A stretch of DNA of 64,000 bases from positions 7,452,501 through 7,516,500 of the forward strand of contig NC_083518.1 in NCBI RefSeq assembly GCF_032362555.1, in the 5' to 3' direction. The position numbers were made by a program, and so were the translations under genes. Shown here in pieces: positions 23,101-35,284 of this stretch. This DNA is from Amyelois transitella (lineage: Eukaryota > Arthropoda > Insecta > Lepidoptera > Pyralidae). The notes under the pieces are model-generated. The model made no database searches. It saw nothing but the letters and a program-made list of their open reading frames with translations, and was not told the origin of the DNA. The first letter of the stretch is position 1. The number at the start of each line of letters is the position of its first letter.

Positions 23101-25865
23101 TGGTAGCAAAAGAATATTGTAGACAGCTGCTTTTCAAAGAAAAGGATGGGCTTTGGAAAAACGTGGTTTTTGAGTCTCTTCGAGCATAAAATCATTACGT
23201 TGTAGAGACCAGAGGTTTTGTCTCTTCTAAAAGGGATATTGTTGTATGTTTCAATAAAAAAAGATAATAGATGAATTTATGATCGTCGATAATTTATGAG
23301 AAAAGAAATAGAATGATTGTGTTTAGACAATCATTCTTTTCATTCATTTAGGAAGCAAGATGTGTTAACCAAATCATGTAGAAATCTATAGTCTCTTCTG
23401 CCCATGAAAATAGGCAAAAATGTGGAAATTGTATTATTTCTAGATTAGTCTTTTCTCACAAGGGATATAGACGTGACTATATGTATGTATGTATGTATAT
23501 TCTAGATTAGACAGAATTTCTTTTATAATCGATTTATTTGTAAGATTGGGAGTAAGACTCCATAACATTTGAGAGAGTTAAACAATCAAATCCAAAAAAT
23601 TCAAGCAATGTTCAATTGATACTTACATAAAATTAGCATGATGAAAAATGCCACTAATAGTAAAACAAAAAGTAACATTATCACTGAGTTTCGTAGTTTG
23701 TGCACATGTCTTCTTCGAAACCTGAAAGCAGAATTTACCATTGCACTGCAAAGTAGGTAATTATGGCTACCATACTTATAAAGTTAAGTTCATCAAATTG
23801 TTCTCCAGATATTCACTTAGAAAGAAAATAAAATCAAAATCTCAGGTTTGTCTGCTGTTTCTTGTGTTTACCATTTCTTTATGTTGTCTGCTTTCATGAA
23901 TTGTTAGATAAATAAATATTTATTTTAGAACTACTTAAAATTTGTATATGAATGTCCGTTTTTTAACAAATCAAACATAAACTAGAAATAATGAAATTTG
24001 ATGTGGTTTTCTCGGGTTTGGAGAAATGGCAATTTTATAATCACCTGGCTGTCCTGGAACCGACTGCTATCAAGTACCCTGATTCCCTGAGATCATTCCC
24101 GTTTTTCAGTGGAGGAGTATTGGCTTTTGCACTTTCGGTTCCTGTTCCTAAAAATAAGTTTAACTTAACATTACAAGTAAGGAATATTAATTGCTGCTCG
24201 CATCTTCATCTGCCTTAAAATTTTAAGATGTTTCATGAAAATCTGTTTACTTGTTTTTCCGTGAACGACACTTTAGACAAGACATGCTTTACAACGAACA
24301 CACATCCTTAAAAACTTTCACATTTATAATATTAGTAGGATATTAAGCATGTGATTTAGAAAGTTTCTTATTTGCCTTATATTTTATACTAACACTTACA
24401 GGCAATACTCATGATCGAGTTATCTATATTTGTACAGTGTTTTTAAAATAGGACCATTCCATCTCTTTTCCATGGATGAAATAAAAGGTGACTAAGGGAA
24501 TAAGCACATTCATCTAGTGCAGCTTGTACTACCATCTACAGACATACATAGAATCATGTCTATATCCTTTGCGGAGTAGATAGAACCAGCTGTCTTGAAA
24601 AGACTGATTGGCTTCGTTCAACTATTTGGCTTAATGATAAATACTATGATCAAATATGGGTTAGATTACCCTGGAATAGTTGAGGAGGTCAGACGGGAGT
24701 CGTTTCATGTTAAAACCTGACTTACCTAATCCAGGATTGTGGTTAAAAGGCGCACCAAGCCTTCTCTGCAGAGAGGTGAGGATGTTACCCGAATTAACGC
24801 CAGGACCAAGAAGAAAAGTTGTATTGCGTGGTGCACAATTGTATTTGTAAGTTTTGATTAATTATTTACTTTTTTTTTTACAATATATCATTTTTCTACT
24901 TTTATTATTCTAAGAAAATGAATGGATTACGTTCAATCTTCCCATCACGCGTGATGCTGCCTTCGTGATGGGAACCCTTCCTAGGACTCAAAATTTAAAT
25001 AATAATCTTTTTAGTTTATAATTAAGAACAGTTTTTGTTTAATATTAAATAATGTTAGTTTTAATTATTCTAAGAGGTACCTAAATTTAACCTACTTTTA
25101 TTCAAATTCCCGCGAAATGTAGAGAACGCACACTATTGGCGGAGCGGGGATGCTGACGTCACTAAGTGAACCTTTACGTCACTTCCTGGAATATTGTAGA
25201 GTTACTTTTTCGCTCTTTTTAATTCATTCCATATTAGGTGTAAATAATGCAATGAGTATTATTAACACCTATTATACTCGTATAACGACCGTGCAAGAAA
25301 ACAAACTAATAATCTCGTGAATTTTCCTTCCCGCGGGAATTTCGGATAATCCTTTCTTAGTAAACCTACTACACAAGAGTGACTACATAGTCCATTCAAT
25401 TCAAAATCTTTATTGCATATCATAAAGTACTTACATCAGTTGAATTACAGTTACTGCTTTTAAATAGGTACCATATTAGCCCTGTTGGGCATCGCAATTT
25501 AAAAATAATTTGAAACATAAAGAACCTACGAACCAAATAAAAAAAACTATACCTACGCGGTTTGGGCCTATGGACTGAGCGTTGATATGTCAACAACTTC
25601 GTTTATTTACTTATGTATATGTATAGAATAAATATATTATTATAGTCGTAAGAATAAACCATATGGCTCAAGTAGGTATACTGTGTATACTTATATCAAG
25701 TCCTGGGGAACCATAAGGCACTTAGGTATATTACTGCTTAAAACCATGTACATAAGTATATATGTCTAGAAATATTAAATAATATTTATCATTAATTTAC
25801 ACAAACTTACCAGCAATAGTAGGCCCCATGATGTCTCCACCTTCAATTCCTGACCACGCGTGCAT
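17150..25865 (-). CDS. M13 zinc metallopeptidase (neprilysin-like), type II membrane ectoenzyme, 15 exons, 854 aa
   Basis: Exons in transcript order: 25811-25865, 24045-24147, 23627-23721, 22837-22955, 22405-22588, 21757-22018, 21365-21683, 20624-20920, 20228-20431, 19594-19930, 19469-19517, 19315-19382, 18864-18994, 18109-18273, 17150-17326. All phases match and the sum is 2565 nt. A 65-residue cytoplasmic tail rich in Arg/Lys near the membrane ([11 protein letters not shown]) precedes one helix (about 66-84). M13 hallmarks follow: [18 protein letters not shown] (648-651), HEITH (688-692) with GFD, GENIAD (Glu750 third zinc ligand, Asp754), HSP..FR (His815) and GTLQN. It should cleave extracellular peptides N-terminal to hydrophobic residues. 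Oddities: the C-terminal CxxW is CIIF, and exon 7 (residues 273-379) is a Lys/Arg/Asn-rich stretch lacking the usual LGLP region. Length is above the typical 750. Which neprilysin paralogue it is cannot be told here. Confidence 0.95.
18509..18843 (-). mobile_element. Dispersed repeat with residual reading frame, inside neprilysin intron 13
   Basis: The stretch from about 18660 to 18843 matches 45570-45782. Shared blocks include gctcgaccNccaccaaag, gaagatctt, cgccaNgcta and, at the far end, gacttgt..cgtagagat. Read on the minus strand it carries protein-like fragments such as LLFGGGRA in one frame and [18 protein letters not shown] in another. I recognise these as recurrent in lepidopteran genomes, but I cannot assign an element class. 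It ends about 20 bases before exon 13. Confidence 0.55.
22099..22135. repeat. TA microsatellite inside a palindrome (neprilysin intron 5)
   Basis: A run of about 13 TA units is flanked by attagt and actaat, so the whole block is self-complementary. It is liable to slippage and assembly error. Confidence 0.8.
22180..22385 (-). mobile_element. Diverged LINE 3' fragment in neprilysin intron 5
   Basis: The minus strand keeps degraded versions of the WFGHV and GRPRRT segments seen in the better copy at 53669-54119 (for example ccaaaccatcta and ttggttcgtcttggc on plus). It lies immediately next to exon 5 and is older than the other LINE copies. Confidence 0.5.
24433..24800 (+). mobile_element. Composite SINE: shared head plus B-type tail, with an A-type tail embedded
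   Basis: Head sequence (aggaccattccatctcttttccatggatg..aaaaggtgactaaggga) runs to about 24500. Reverse-oriented family-A tail sequence follows (gtctatatcc..gcggagtagatagaaccagctgtcttgaaaagactg, to about 24650). Then comes a B-type tail (gaggtcagacgggagtcg..gaggatgttaccc). It lies in intron 1 of the neprilysin gene. Confidence 0.6.
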
Positions 25866-26158
25866 TTTCAAAACTTTTTCAACTTTTATCAAAACATAAC
25901 TCAATTCTTAAAAAAATCTCAGACAAAACCTTTTTCGATTCAAATAAATTGAAACATCCAACATGATGTTTTAGAACTTAAATTTGTTTGCGTGTCGGAT
26001 TATCATTCGTAAAGTGGATTAAGGGAATGAGCGAGCGATGTGCCCTAGTCGATAGGTGGTGGCTTACTGAAAACCTGGGCCGCTGATGCGCAGGGTGGCG
26101 CGGGCAGGGTTTACAATACGGACAAACAGGTGACTCCGATTTTATTCTGTGTGCATTA

Positions 26159-26457
26159 ATATAGTATTCATACATACATACATACATATAATCACGTCTA
26201 TATCCCTTGCGGGGTAGACAGAGCCAACAGTCCTGAGCGGACTGATAGGCCACGTTCAGCTATTTGGCTTTAAGATAGAATTGAGATTCGAATAGTGACA
26301 AGTTGCTAGCCTATCGCCTAAAAAAAGAATCTCAAGTTTGTAAGCCTATCCCTTAGTCGCCTTTTACGACATCCATGGGAAAGAGATGGAGTGGTCCTAT
26401 TCTTTTTTGTATTGGTGCCGGGAACCACACGGCACAATAACAAATATAGTATTCATA
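26159..26457 (-). mobile_element. SINE family A, full length with 14-bp target-site duplication
   Basis: atatagtattcata occurs at 26159-26172 and 26444-26457. The element between runs, in minus orientation, from gtgccgtgtggttcccggcac to a (gtat)n tail. Confidence 0.9.
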
Positions 26458-26842
26458 ATTTATTTATCCACACTAAAAATAAAAAGATATACCTATTTGT
26501 ATTTTTGTATGTTTCTAACGAATAAACCGTGTGGTTTCCGGTAGTTTAATACAATAGAACCTATAAATAATATCATTCTGTTACTGATTTCAGTGACTTT
26601 TTGATAGACAACGCACAGTTCAAACTGATGTGTTTAGATATTTGGCATATAGCTAAGTTCTTTATGATAAGTGAGGCTTTCCCGAAATTTCCGTGGGGAC
26701 GACAATTAACGGGATTACGGATATACTATACGGGCGTCTATAGTTTTAAAAAAAGTGAAAAAAAAAACCAGATCGATCATTCAAAGATTAAAGTAAATAA
26801 AATAAATATATTTCTATGTAAAATATCCAATATCAATTTAAA

Positions 26843-26941
26843 TCCAAATAGCTGAACGTGGCCTATCAGTCTTTACAAGACTGTTGGCTCTGTCTACTCC
26901 ACAAAGGATATAGACGTGATAATATGTATGTAGGTATGTAA
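26843..26941 (+). mobile_element. SINE family A, 3' end only
   Basis: Starts at aaatccaaatagctgaacgtgg and ends in ggatatagacgtgataatatgtatgta. Confidence 0.75.
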
Positions 26942-27360
26942 ATTTATTTCATCATAATCATCATCCTGATCCCCTGTAGGTGTACCCCACACCACCAGGT
27001 TTCAAAAGCCTATATATTTTGATTGTTGATTAACCTACATATTTGATTCATAAGATAGTGGTGTGCTGATATCTTGGACTGCACGCGATAGCTAGTGATG
27101 TGCTACCGTACTACGTATCGATTTAACAAACGATAAATTTTAACGAGCTATGCTGTATTACCATTCATCGCATGATATTTGTCGCTAAACGTACGGATAT
27201 TGTGATATTATGCCGGAAAATAAATAAATATACTTATGTATATTGATTTAGCGTAACCAAATTTCAGATACATTTATTCGAATGCTAGGAAGGGTTTAAA
27301 TGCCGTTTTTATCATTTCTATTTAGAGTATAATTTGTCATAATAAATATCATTCATAGAC

Positions 27361-27477
27361 GTGAAAATTCTCGCCATCCCCTTCTTGGTTTGCTCCTTCT
27401 TCGGCGTCAGCGCTTTAGAGATGCACTTGACAATCGTATATTTAAGTGAAATCAATCAATTATTTATCTTTAGCTGA
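27361..27477 (+). pseudogene. Signal-peptide-like frame lacking an ATG
   Basis: A GC-richer 60-base island reads VKILAIPFLVCSFFGVSALE, which looks like a secretory leader, but the first codon is GTG. The frame runs on through an ATG at 27421 to TGA at 27475 without further resemblance to a protein. Either a micro first exon splices in just upstream (attcatag precedes it, with a poor pyrimidine tract), or this is a dead first exon of a secreted protein. Confidence 0.3.
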
Positions 27478-28589
27478 AAATTAAATGGCGACCTTAAAGC
27501 TTTTCTTCCAGACATAAAAAGTTTTATAATTAAACACATATAACATGTACGTAAAGTAAGGTTTCATTTATATTTTTTCCAAGGTTAATTACGATGCCTT
27601 TACGTAGGAACGGAATTTAGGCGTATAAAGTGGCAATCTTGATGTCCTTTGCAAGTACTGGAATAAATTAGAAGCAATCTGTAAATTTGGTTGAAAGTGT
27701 TTTTAAACACGCTTATAATATCAAAATGTAGATAATAAGTAAAAAAATAAGTTTTCAAAGTTTGAAAGTAAAGGAAAATTATAGAATAGGTAGGTTGACT
27801 TAGACATCTACCTATTTTCCCCTGATTTTGTTAAGAGAGGGGCTAGACAAGTTAAGCAATGGAATATAATAATAAAAACCTATTTCACTTTCAAAACAAT
27901 ACAATAACTCTTTATTGCACCACAAAAAATCACAGAAAAATCACAATCATGTAATACATATAAAACATTGCAGCAAAAGGTGGCCTTATCATTAAAAGCG
28001 ATCTATTCCAGGTTCACTTGTATATTTAAATTTTCCCGTCCGCAAAGAAGTCAAGAAAACTTAATGGCCTATATATTAAGATAAGCCACATCAGATTTAT
28101 TCTAGTCTCACCTATCAGAAACAACTACATTGTTTGTTTATTATGTTATGAGGCAACTGGGGGTATAACTACTTATAATAAAATTTTCCCTATACAGGGA
28201 TGTGGAGATCAGATTTGAATCGCCGAGATGGTGATAGTGTAAATAGGATTGTATCAAAATGATTTACACTACTCGAAACGTAGTTTTATTTTTATTGATA
28301 TTTCATTTTTTTCAAATAAGAGTGTGTTTAGAATGCGTAGACAAGTGTCAACTCTTACGTTCATAGTCAGATATAATACGATTAGTTTTCTTGTACCGCT
28401 TATCGTTTGAAGTGAAGCATATTTATGGCTTACACCTCACGTAAGTCTCTAAGATGTAACGACATTAGAATTTTATTTCTGGCCTTCTAGAGTATTAAGA
28501 ATTTAAGTGCGTTTGAGCTCAATCTGCCTGATGGCTAGCAAGATGGGTTCCTAGGTGGTGTTTAAAACTATATGCATTTTAGTTGTATA

Positions 28590-28810
28590 ATGATTCTTCC
28601 TCCTGGCTTTAGTCCCGGTTGCATCCTCACTTCTCTGGAGTGGAGCGCGGGGTATGTTTAGACCAAGGATCTTAGAATGGGTGAGTCAGTTTTTTACACG
28701 AAAAGACTTGATCTTCGCAACCCGTATTGGATCCATGGTTACACATCCAGTTGCCTGAATGTGCAGGTTTTTTCACGATGTTTTCCCTCACCGCAAGAGC
28801 ATTTGTTAGT
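28590..28810 (-). mobile_element. SINE (tail plus 'cctgcacattcag' middle), minus orientation
   Basis: On the minus strand it reads gtgagggaaaacatcgtgaa, cctgcacattcaggcaactg, tttttcgtgtaaaaaact-type blocks, then gaggatgcaaccgggact. The same modules recur at 32470-32690 (minus) and 40380-40595 (plus). Confidence 0.55.
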
Positions 28811-29451
28811 ATTAGAACTAATGCACATAAATTTTAGTTAAATTATGTTGTTGAATCGAAATAGTACGGCACTATCGATCCATTCCCACATTAGGTACTA
28901 CTTCACAGGGGTATAATTTTCTTTTACAAGAATAGTATGACACTACTTATATCCGTATCAGTTATAGAGTAACGAACCAATCGACCTGCGTGAACTTCCT
29001 TGCTCTGTGGCGATTAATGACTATGAATTATTCTGTAGTTCTTAAACAAACTGAGTTGACCCAACGTGTCATTGACGTGACAAATATGATATCTAAAATC
29101 AGTTTATAGAACACGAGTATTGACTCCGTGGAATACATTAAAAATTAATGTAACCTGATAACAATACCGGTTACAAGTAAATTTTTTCAGCTTGATTTTT
29201 TTCTGTATCTAAAAGTATTCTAACTACTGATACAACTTTAGCGCGCGACTTTATACTGGACATGCTTATGACATAGTTTCTTCCGCTCTCGTGTGAGCTC
29301 TCGGAAAATCTCTGAAAGGCTAATAGTTTATCAACCAGTTATCATGGGTACCGTGTCGCTGGGTTATACGACATCCGGATTTTATCAATCTTAAAAAAAC
29401 GGCAAGAGGAATTTTTTACATTAAAAAAACTGAATACTGACGAATAAATAA

Positions 29452-29457
29452 TTTATT
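29452..29457 (-). terminator. Putative poly(A) signal of the gene at 29495
   Basis: AATAAA on the minus strand, 38 bases beyond the stop codon. Confidence 0.5.
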
Positions 29458-29494
29458 TGTACCACAACAACACGGACTCGATCTTAACGCTTAC

Positions 29495-31818
29495 TCACCA
29501 TCCGTGCCCTAAAGAACCTACTGATAGGTATTTCGAGTAAACAGGTTGTGCAACGGATTGCACGACGGGAGCTGTGTGCACGACTGGTTGTGCGACTGCC
29601 TGCACGATCGGTTGGTGATACACCGGCTGGGATATCACGGGAGCATGGACCACAGGCTGGGCCACGGATACGGGGTGAACGACCTGGAAGTAGGTTACAC
29701 GATTGATTTTGATGCTTGGACGTCATAGTTTCAGTTATTGGAAAATTGAAATTACATACTATTTAGTGAAATGATTAATTTATCAAAACAACATTTCAGA
29801 ATTCACATAATAAGCCTGGGTTTGCAAATTATTTTGTATTCCCACTTGCACTCTCACCTATTGCATTTTAGGCACTGTAATCGGTTTTCTCCTGAAATTT
29901 CTCCCTCTACTTTGCCCAGTTTTGGGCAGTCTGAGCTTTTCATCTATTAGCACCATAGTTTGCTTGGATAATATAAGACTTTAGAACCTTTACTTAACTT
30001 TAGAACCTAAGTAAGATTTTTTTCAATTCCCACCTTTGACCCCTAATTATTCCTACCTAGTTGCGTTAAAATAAACATAATCAAGTCCGTAAGAGAATAT
30101 GCACTTTTAACGTAGACAGTCCAATTAGGGTTTTGTCCCTAAAGTTGCAAGGGTCAGATGGTGGTAGCTTCTTGTAAAAACCTTACTTATCCAATCCAGG
30201 CACAGAACAAAAGGTGCGCCCGGGGTTTACTCTATACAAGTGAAAATGTAACCAAGATTTCGACGGAGGCTATATCCCACTCCCTTACGTTTGCTAGATT
30301 TTTTTGTTTTTACCACGTTGTAGTTAAATTAACAAACCTGTTGGAAGGAAGCATAGCTAGTGGCTGCAGGCTTCGCTATAGCTACCGGAGCATGTAATAC
30401 TGGCGCGGCATGTACCACCGGCGCAGCATGTACTACAGGCTGAGCGACGGCCACGGCAGGTTGATGAACCAGACTCACTGAAGATAGCTGAAATTTATTT
30501 TTTAATTAATACATCAATTAAGGTAAGGTATAATATCACTGCCGTGTGGTTCCCGGCACCGATAAAAAAAGAATAGATCCACTCCTTCTCTTTCCCATGG
30601 AATTCGTAAAAGGCGACTAAGGGATAGGCTTATGAACTTGAGGTTCCTGTTTTAGGCGATGAAATAGCAAACTGCCACTGTTTGAATCTCAATTCTATTA
30701 CCAAGCCAAATAGTTGAATGTGGCCTATCAGTTTTTTCAAGACTGTTGTCTCTCTCTACCCCGCAAGGGATATACATAGACGTCATTGTATGTGTAACAA
30801 CTCTGATTTACAATTAATTAAGTATAATAAGTCTGTGTAACTGAAGGAATGATTAAGTTAGTGGCAGACACCGCACAGCTGAAACTGTACTTCGGTAATT
30901 AAGAATTTTCACGGGAGAAATCTAGAGGCTTACAGCTAGTTCAAATTAGTTCAGTTTATCATACTTTGATACTAATCTCATAAATGCTAAAGTTTGTGAG
31001 ACATGGTGATGTTTGTTTCTTTCAAGCAAATTATTCTGAATGCGTTTGTCTGTAACAACCTCAGATCAGATTAAAGATGAGAGAGTACAAAGGTTACAAT
31101 TGATATGCAAGCGAAGAAGTGAATGCTGGTATAAGAAGTGAATGCTAGTATAAGGTAATACGTACTGAAGGGCCTCCCCATGGGTCGTACAAACCCGGCT
31201 TTGGCTTCGCTGCGGTTAGAGAGAAAAGTGCTAATAATACCTGAAACCAAAACAATCAATAATGAATTGTAGCATCGTTTCATTAAAAGCGATAATGTAG
31301 TAAATAGGGTTTGTTGTTGGTAATGAATTGAGCTAAAGCTCAGGCGACACCAATAAACGAATTCCGTTTTTGAATATTCCTAATAAGGCATACCTAAGTC
31401 TAATCTATTTAATGTTTTGATCTTAAATCTTTTCCTTTCTTTATTACTTTAAATGTGTGAGATTTTCCATATCCATACCTACTAGGTAGGTACTTAATAA
31501 AATTTGTATTTTGTTTATACTCGTAACAATAAAGAAAAACTTCTCAAAAACTTGACGGATTTGGAAATCAATCACAGACAATCTATCTATACTGACAAAA
31601 CCAGATGACATTCTTTTCTGGAAATTTAGCGAAGTCCTGGGCAATAGTTATTAAATTAAACATACATAAAATCATGCCTTTTTCCGGGAGGTATAGGCAG
31701 AGACTAAAATTCCACTATCAAATTATACTTCTACAATTGTGTTACCGAGTTATTCAAACTCACAACTCTATTACAAAAATTAAAATAAATTGAATATTTT
31801 ACTCACAAGAGATCGCAT
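29495..31818 (-). CDS. Small secreted Ala/Val/Pro/His-rich cuticle-type protein, 4 exons, 141 aa
   Basis: Exons in transcript order: 31807-31818 (MRSL), 31166-31240, 30338-30487, 29495-29683, all phase 0. The first two exons make the signal peptide MRSLVLLALFSLTAAKPK; the mature N-terminus reads PGLYDPWGGPS. The body is a series of AQPVVHA, APVVHAAPV and QPVVH units, ending YLSVGSLGHGW. No R&R chitin-binding consensus is present. The HAPV/AAPV style matches insect low-complexity cuticular proteins; a structural cuticle role is an inference from secretion and composition. A SINE sits in intron 2 (30540-30792). A TATA box lies about 50 bases upstream and a poly(A) signal 38 bases downstream, so the gene looks complete. 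The micro first exon is shared with the other VPV-type genes. Confidence 0.85.
30540..30792 (+). mobile_element. SINE family A, nearly full length, in intron 2 of the cuticle-type gene
   Basis: Contains the head gtggttcccggcacc, the block tttcccatgga..cgtaaaaggcgactaaggga, the block caagccaaatag, and the tail tctctaccccgcaagggatat. It is inserted antisense to the host gene. Confidence 0.8.
31661..31706 (-). mobile_element. Very short LINE 3' fragment in intron 1 of the cuticle-type gene
   Basis: catacataaaatcatgcctttttccgggaggtataggcagagact matches only the extreme 3' end of the LINE. Confidence 0.65.
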
Positions 31819-31868
31819 GATTACGGCCGTAGCTAAGAATCTAGTGGCCAATTAACGGGCCGATCTAG

Positions 31869-31876
31869 CTTATATA
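31869..31876 (-). promoter_or_regulatory. TATA box of the gene at 29495-31818
   Basis: TATATAAG on the minus strand, 51 bases upstream of the start codon, which leaves room for a short 5' UTR. Confidence 0.55.
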
Positions 31877-32059
31877 CCAAAATGTAAATTCTGAATCAGG
31901 CGCATGGCAACCATCCTATGCCTATTCAATTTGAGAATCGAAACTGCCCTAGTTTAGGAGTTACTCAATTTTGTGGGAAAAAGTTGTAAAAGGATATTAA
32001 TTATGTCACATAATTAGGAAATGCAGTGTAATTTTTAAGTTTTTAAGTGCGCCGGTGTT

Positions 32060-32230
32060 TGAAATTTTAGGTGCTTAAAATGCGGGATGAGCAGAAAGGC
32101 ACTGGTTCAAATCCCACCTCCGTCATGTACTGATGTCTATTTTCGTCTCGTTATGTTATGTACATTAGTTTGAATACAACATCAAACATCGTGAGGAAAC
32201 CTGCACAATCATTACAAAGTATAGAAAGAA
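32060..32230 (+). mobile_element. tRNA-derived SINE, B-box retained
   Basis: Contains ggttcaaatccca, a pol III B-box-like motif, followed by the module atcgtgaggaaacctgcac that recurs at 40430. It is a SINE, not a tRNA gene: no cloverleaf can be drawn. Confidence 0.5.
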
Positions 32231-33387
32231 CCCAACTGAGTATCATTAATAAGCTTATTTCGTAAAAGGATGTGTTCCATTCTAAAGATACAAATACTTA
32301 GATATAACGAGGTTTTACACTAGAACTTAGGGCGGAAATGTAGATTTGCAATTGACTTGTGGCAGTTACTGTCCTTCACTGGATTTTATTACTTCCACTG
32401 CATGAGTACATTCATCTGTAGTAAATCAAGACATGATCAGGCATGCCATACCTAGCCATAAGTTCCAGACGCATCATCATTTTCTTGGAGATGTGCCTAG
32501 GGTACACTATGACCAGGTCTACGAGTAGATTGTGGGAAAACAGTTTTTTACACGAAGCCATTCCCGTTTGACCTCCACAATCGTTTCAGGGGAATCTAAT
32601 CCCTATTAGATCATAGGTACACTTTCAATTGCCAAATGTGCAGGATTTTTATGCTGAATTATCGCCGTAAGACAATGGGTTAGCAAACAAACTAAAATAC
32701 GTAGATATAGCTCAGCAAAGAGTTATTGCCGTGGTAGGAAACCTATGCTGCCCTATGTATCACGCTTAGTATTGGACTTAGGGGAACTCAGATTTCATCT
32801 AAAGTTTTAATTGGAGCAATACAACATCCATAATTATTCATCTCATTTAAAATTCTAACACGCACGCGCTACGAAAAGTGTATCAATTAGTTTTTTACAA
32901 ACCAGGTTCTACATACATTCAACCAGATGTCCTAGTTAGCCATGTATGTATTTAAACATTAAAAAATTATTTTCAAATATAGAAATAAAATTAAATCTGG
33001 CTGGAATGAAAATTAAAATAAATTATAAAAGGAACTTTTAAAAATCTAAATAGGGTTTCTTTAATCTGAATGTAATTTTTTGTCCAAGTTTTGGTCCAAT
33101 ATATTTAGTTGAATGAAGGTATTATAGACATAAACCGAGAATGTTGGTTAATTGTACTAGAAAAAAATTGTTTCATTTTTTTTATATATCCTATGTCAAT
33201 TGGTCCCTTGGAAGTCCTTAGTAATTTGGGGGTTATTAATACTACTTAGAATATGAAAAAAGGCATATAAATCGGACCTGCTTATATCATTCTAATTTTA
33301 GAAGTCATCGAACTAGGAACTGGTTAAATGATATTATAAGTAGGTATTAGTATTTTACCCGTCTTCAAATTGAGCAAAATTAGATCA

Positions 33388-33585
33388 ATGAATTATAAAC
33401 TAGTACCGTGTGGTTCCCGGCACCAATAAAAAAAGAATAGGACCACTCCATCTCTTGAATCTCAATTCTATCATTAAGCCAAATAGCTAAACGTGGCCAT
33501 TCAGTCTTTTCAAGCCTGTTGGCTCTGTCTACCCCGCAAGGGATATAGACGTGACCATATGTATGTATGTATGAATTATAAACTA
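33388..33585 (+). mobile_element. SINE family A with internal deletion and 15-bp target-site duplication
   Basis: atgaattataaacta occurs at 33388-33402 and 33571-33585. Inside, the head (to ccactccatctctt) joins directly to gaatctcaattctatc, so about 100 bases of the middle are missing, while both ends are intact. Confidence 0.85.
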
Positions 33586-35284
33586 CCAACCCCTTTTCAA
33601 ACATTCTGTATTTTTACATAACTACCACCCTAACCTCTCTAAACATCAAGAACCACTAATGATTGAGTCAGCCTAATGATGTCGCCTCAAAATATTAAAG
33701 TCCGACCACGTTAAGTTCTAGATAAGTGTTGAACCCATAGGTCTAACATAATTGAAAGTTTTTATATGGGTCACGGCACTAATCGATATTCATAAATGAT
33801 GCAGGCATTATCGACTGACCACCACAAACCCATTGCTTTTATTGGAACTTAGGTTTCATCAAGATCGTGTGGTCGATTTATATTGGTGTTGTACTGAATG
33901 CCTAACTTTCCGTCCAAACTATTTAGGTGGTTGGTAAAGGTTTGAATTAGTGTGGCTTATAACTCATATGATGTGCACGCGATCTAAGCATACAATGGTG
34001 TCTGATAAGAGATTGGGGGTAATGGTGACTGGATACGAGCAGGTAAATGCTAGGCGACATGACTGCTGATAGTGCTGCGGCATGATTCTGCTATTATTTG
34101 ATTAAGTAATTATTATTTATTTAAGCTCAAGTTTCTGGTGCGTCAAAAACATGGCATCGGCTCCGAGCAGATGACAATGGGATTACTACATTTTTCATTG
34201 CAGTAGTTGTACGAGTAAAAAGCAATATGTACATGTTAATCGGTGGACTCATTTTATGTTGTTTATGAGAAGGAAGATCATAGAAGTAGCAGTATCTTAA
34301 TTTCTGGTAATAATTCTTGGTGTTCCTTCCATCTGCCTCTGAAAAGCAACAGTCTCAGAAATACATCCAGGAATCTGTATTATTTGTCCCGTGTATATTT
34401 ATTTGTGAAATACAAGGGCACACCCCAAGTAATGCTTGTACGCTTTTGAAATCAAAAAGTGACTCACGCGCACTTTTATTTGATGACAGAATAAACAAGT
34501 ACCAACGCCTAACCGTTTAGGGAGAGCAACGCCACGCATTTAGGTATCACCATGTATGCGTATAACTTTTATTGATTTGACCTCAGTCTCCCTAAGGTGT
34601 CAATGAAATACTATGAACTCTAAGGTAGAACAGTAAATTAAAATTCAGTGGAGTTTTTACTCCCGAATCTGCTCACCGTCCCATGGGATAAGTTGCGCAG
34701 GCAAAAGCATACAAAAAGTCCGCCCAATGTTGCCGAGACTTACTGTTACAAATCTATTTAATTGTTTTTTTATTATGGTAGTACGGTAAGTTAGTAATTT
34801 GTTAGTACGAGTGTTGCCCGAAATAAAAGAATAAATACAATATCTATATAAAATTAGTTACGTACAATAGAACATAAGTAATTAAAACTTAAGCAATAGT
34901 AAAATTTTGTTCGGCACCTATGGATAAGAGGTAAAATTTTTTGTAATTATGTCAATCTAAACATTTAAAATTCCAGGTTGAAGACCTGTAAATTGTTAGA
35001 AACTAGATAGGTAATTAAGGTTTACCTTGCAAGGCCAGATGAATAATTTAAAGGGTCTACCTTAATCATTCAAATGACCGCATACACTCTGTCAAACATG
35101 GCTCAATTAATCACACTTTTCAGAATAAATCAGTTTACTTAGTAGTTAATTAGCTTATGCCCATTATTAAGTGACTTTCGAAGTGGCCCACAATAATGAA
35201 TTTAGAATTTAATCTGGATTTTGTAAACCTGACGGTGACCAAAGATCACAATAACAACATACTCACTCATCACATAATATCATA

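Larger units (their letters stand above)
25866..29494. other. Intergenic region upstream of neprilysin
   Basis: The promoter of the minus-strand neprilysin should lie here but no TATA box is obvious. It contains SINE family A (26159-26457), a second SINE tail (26843-26941), a gggaatttcggg-type fragment in reverse (26670-26720), the signal-peptide-like relic at 27361 and a SINE-type fragment at 28590-28810. Confidence 0.5.

Noticed and set aside
23991-24218. 75-codon plus frame
   Set aside because: It is antisense to exon 2 of the neprilysin gene, whose phases fit only on the minus strand.
25160-25190. CRE-like tgacgtca element as the neprilysin promoter
   Set aside because: It lies inside intron 1, downstream of the first exon on the minus strand.
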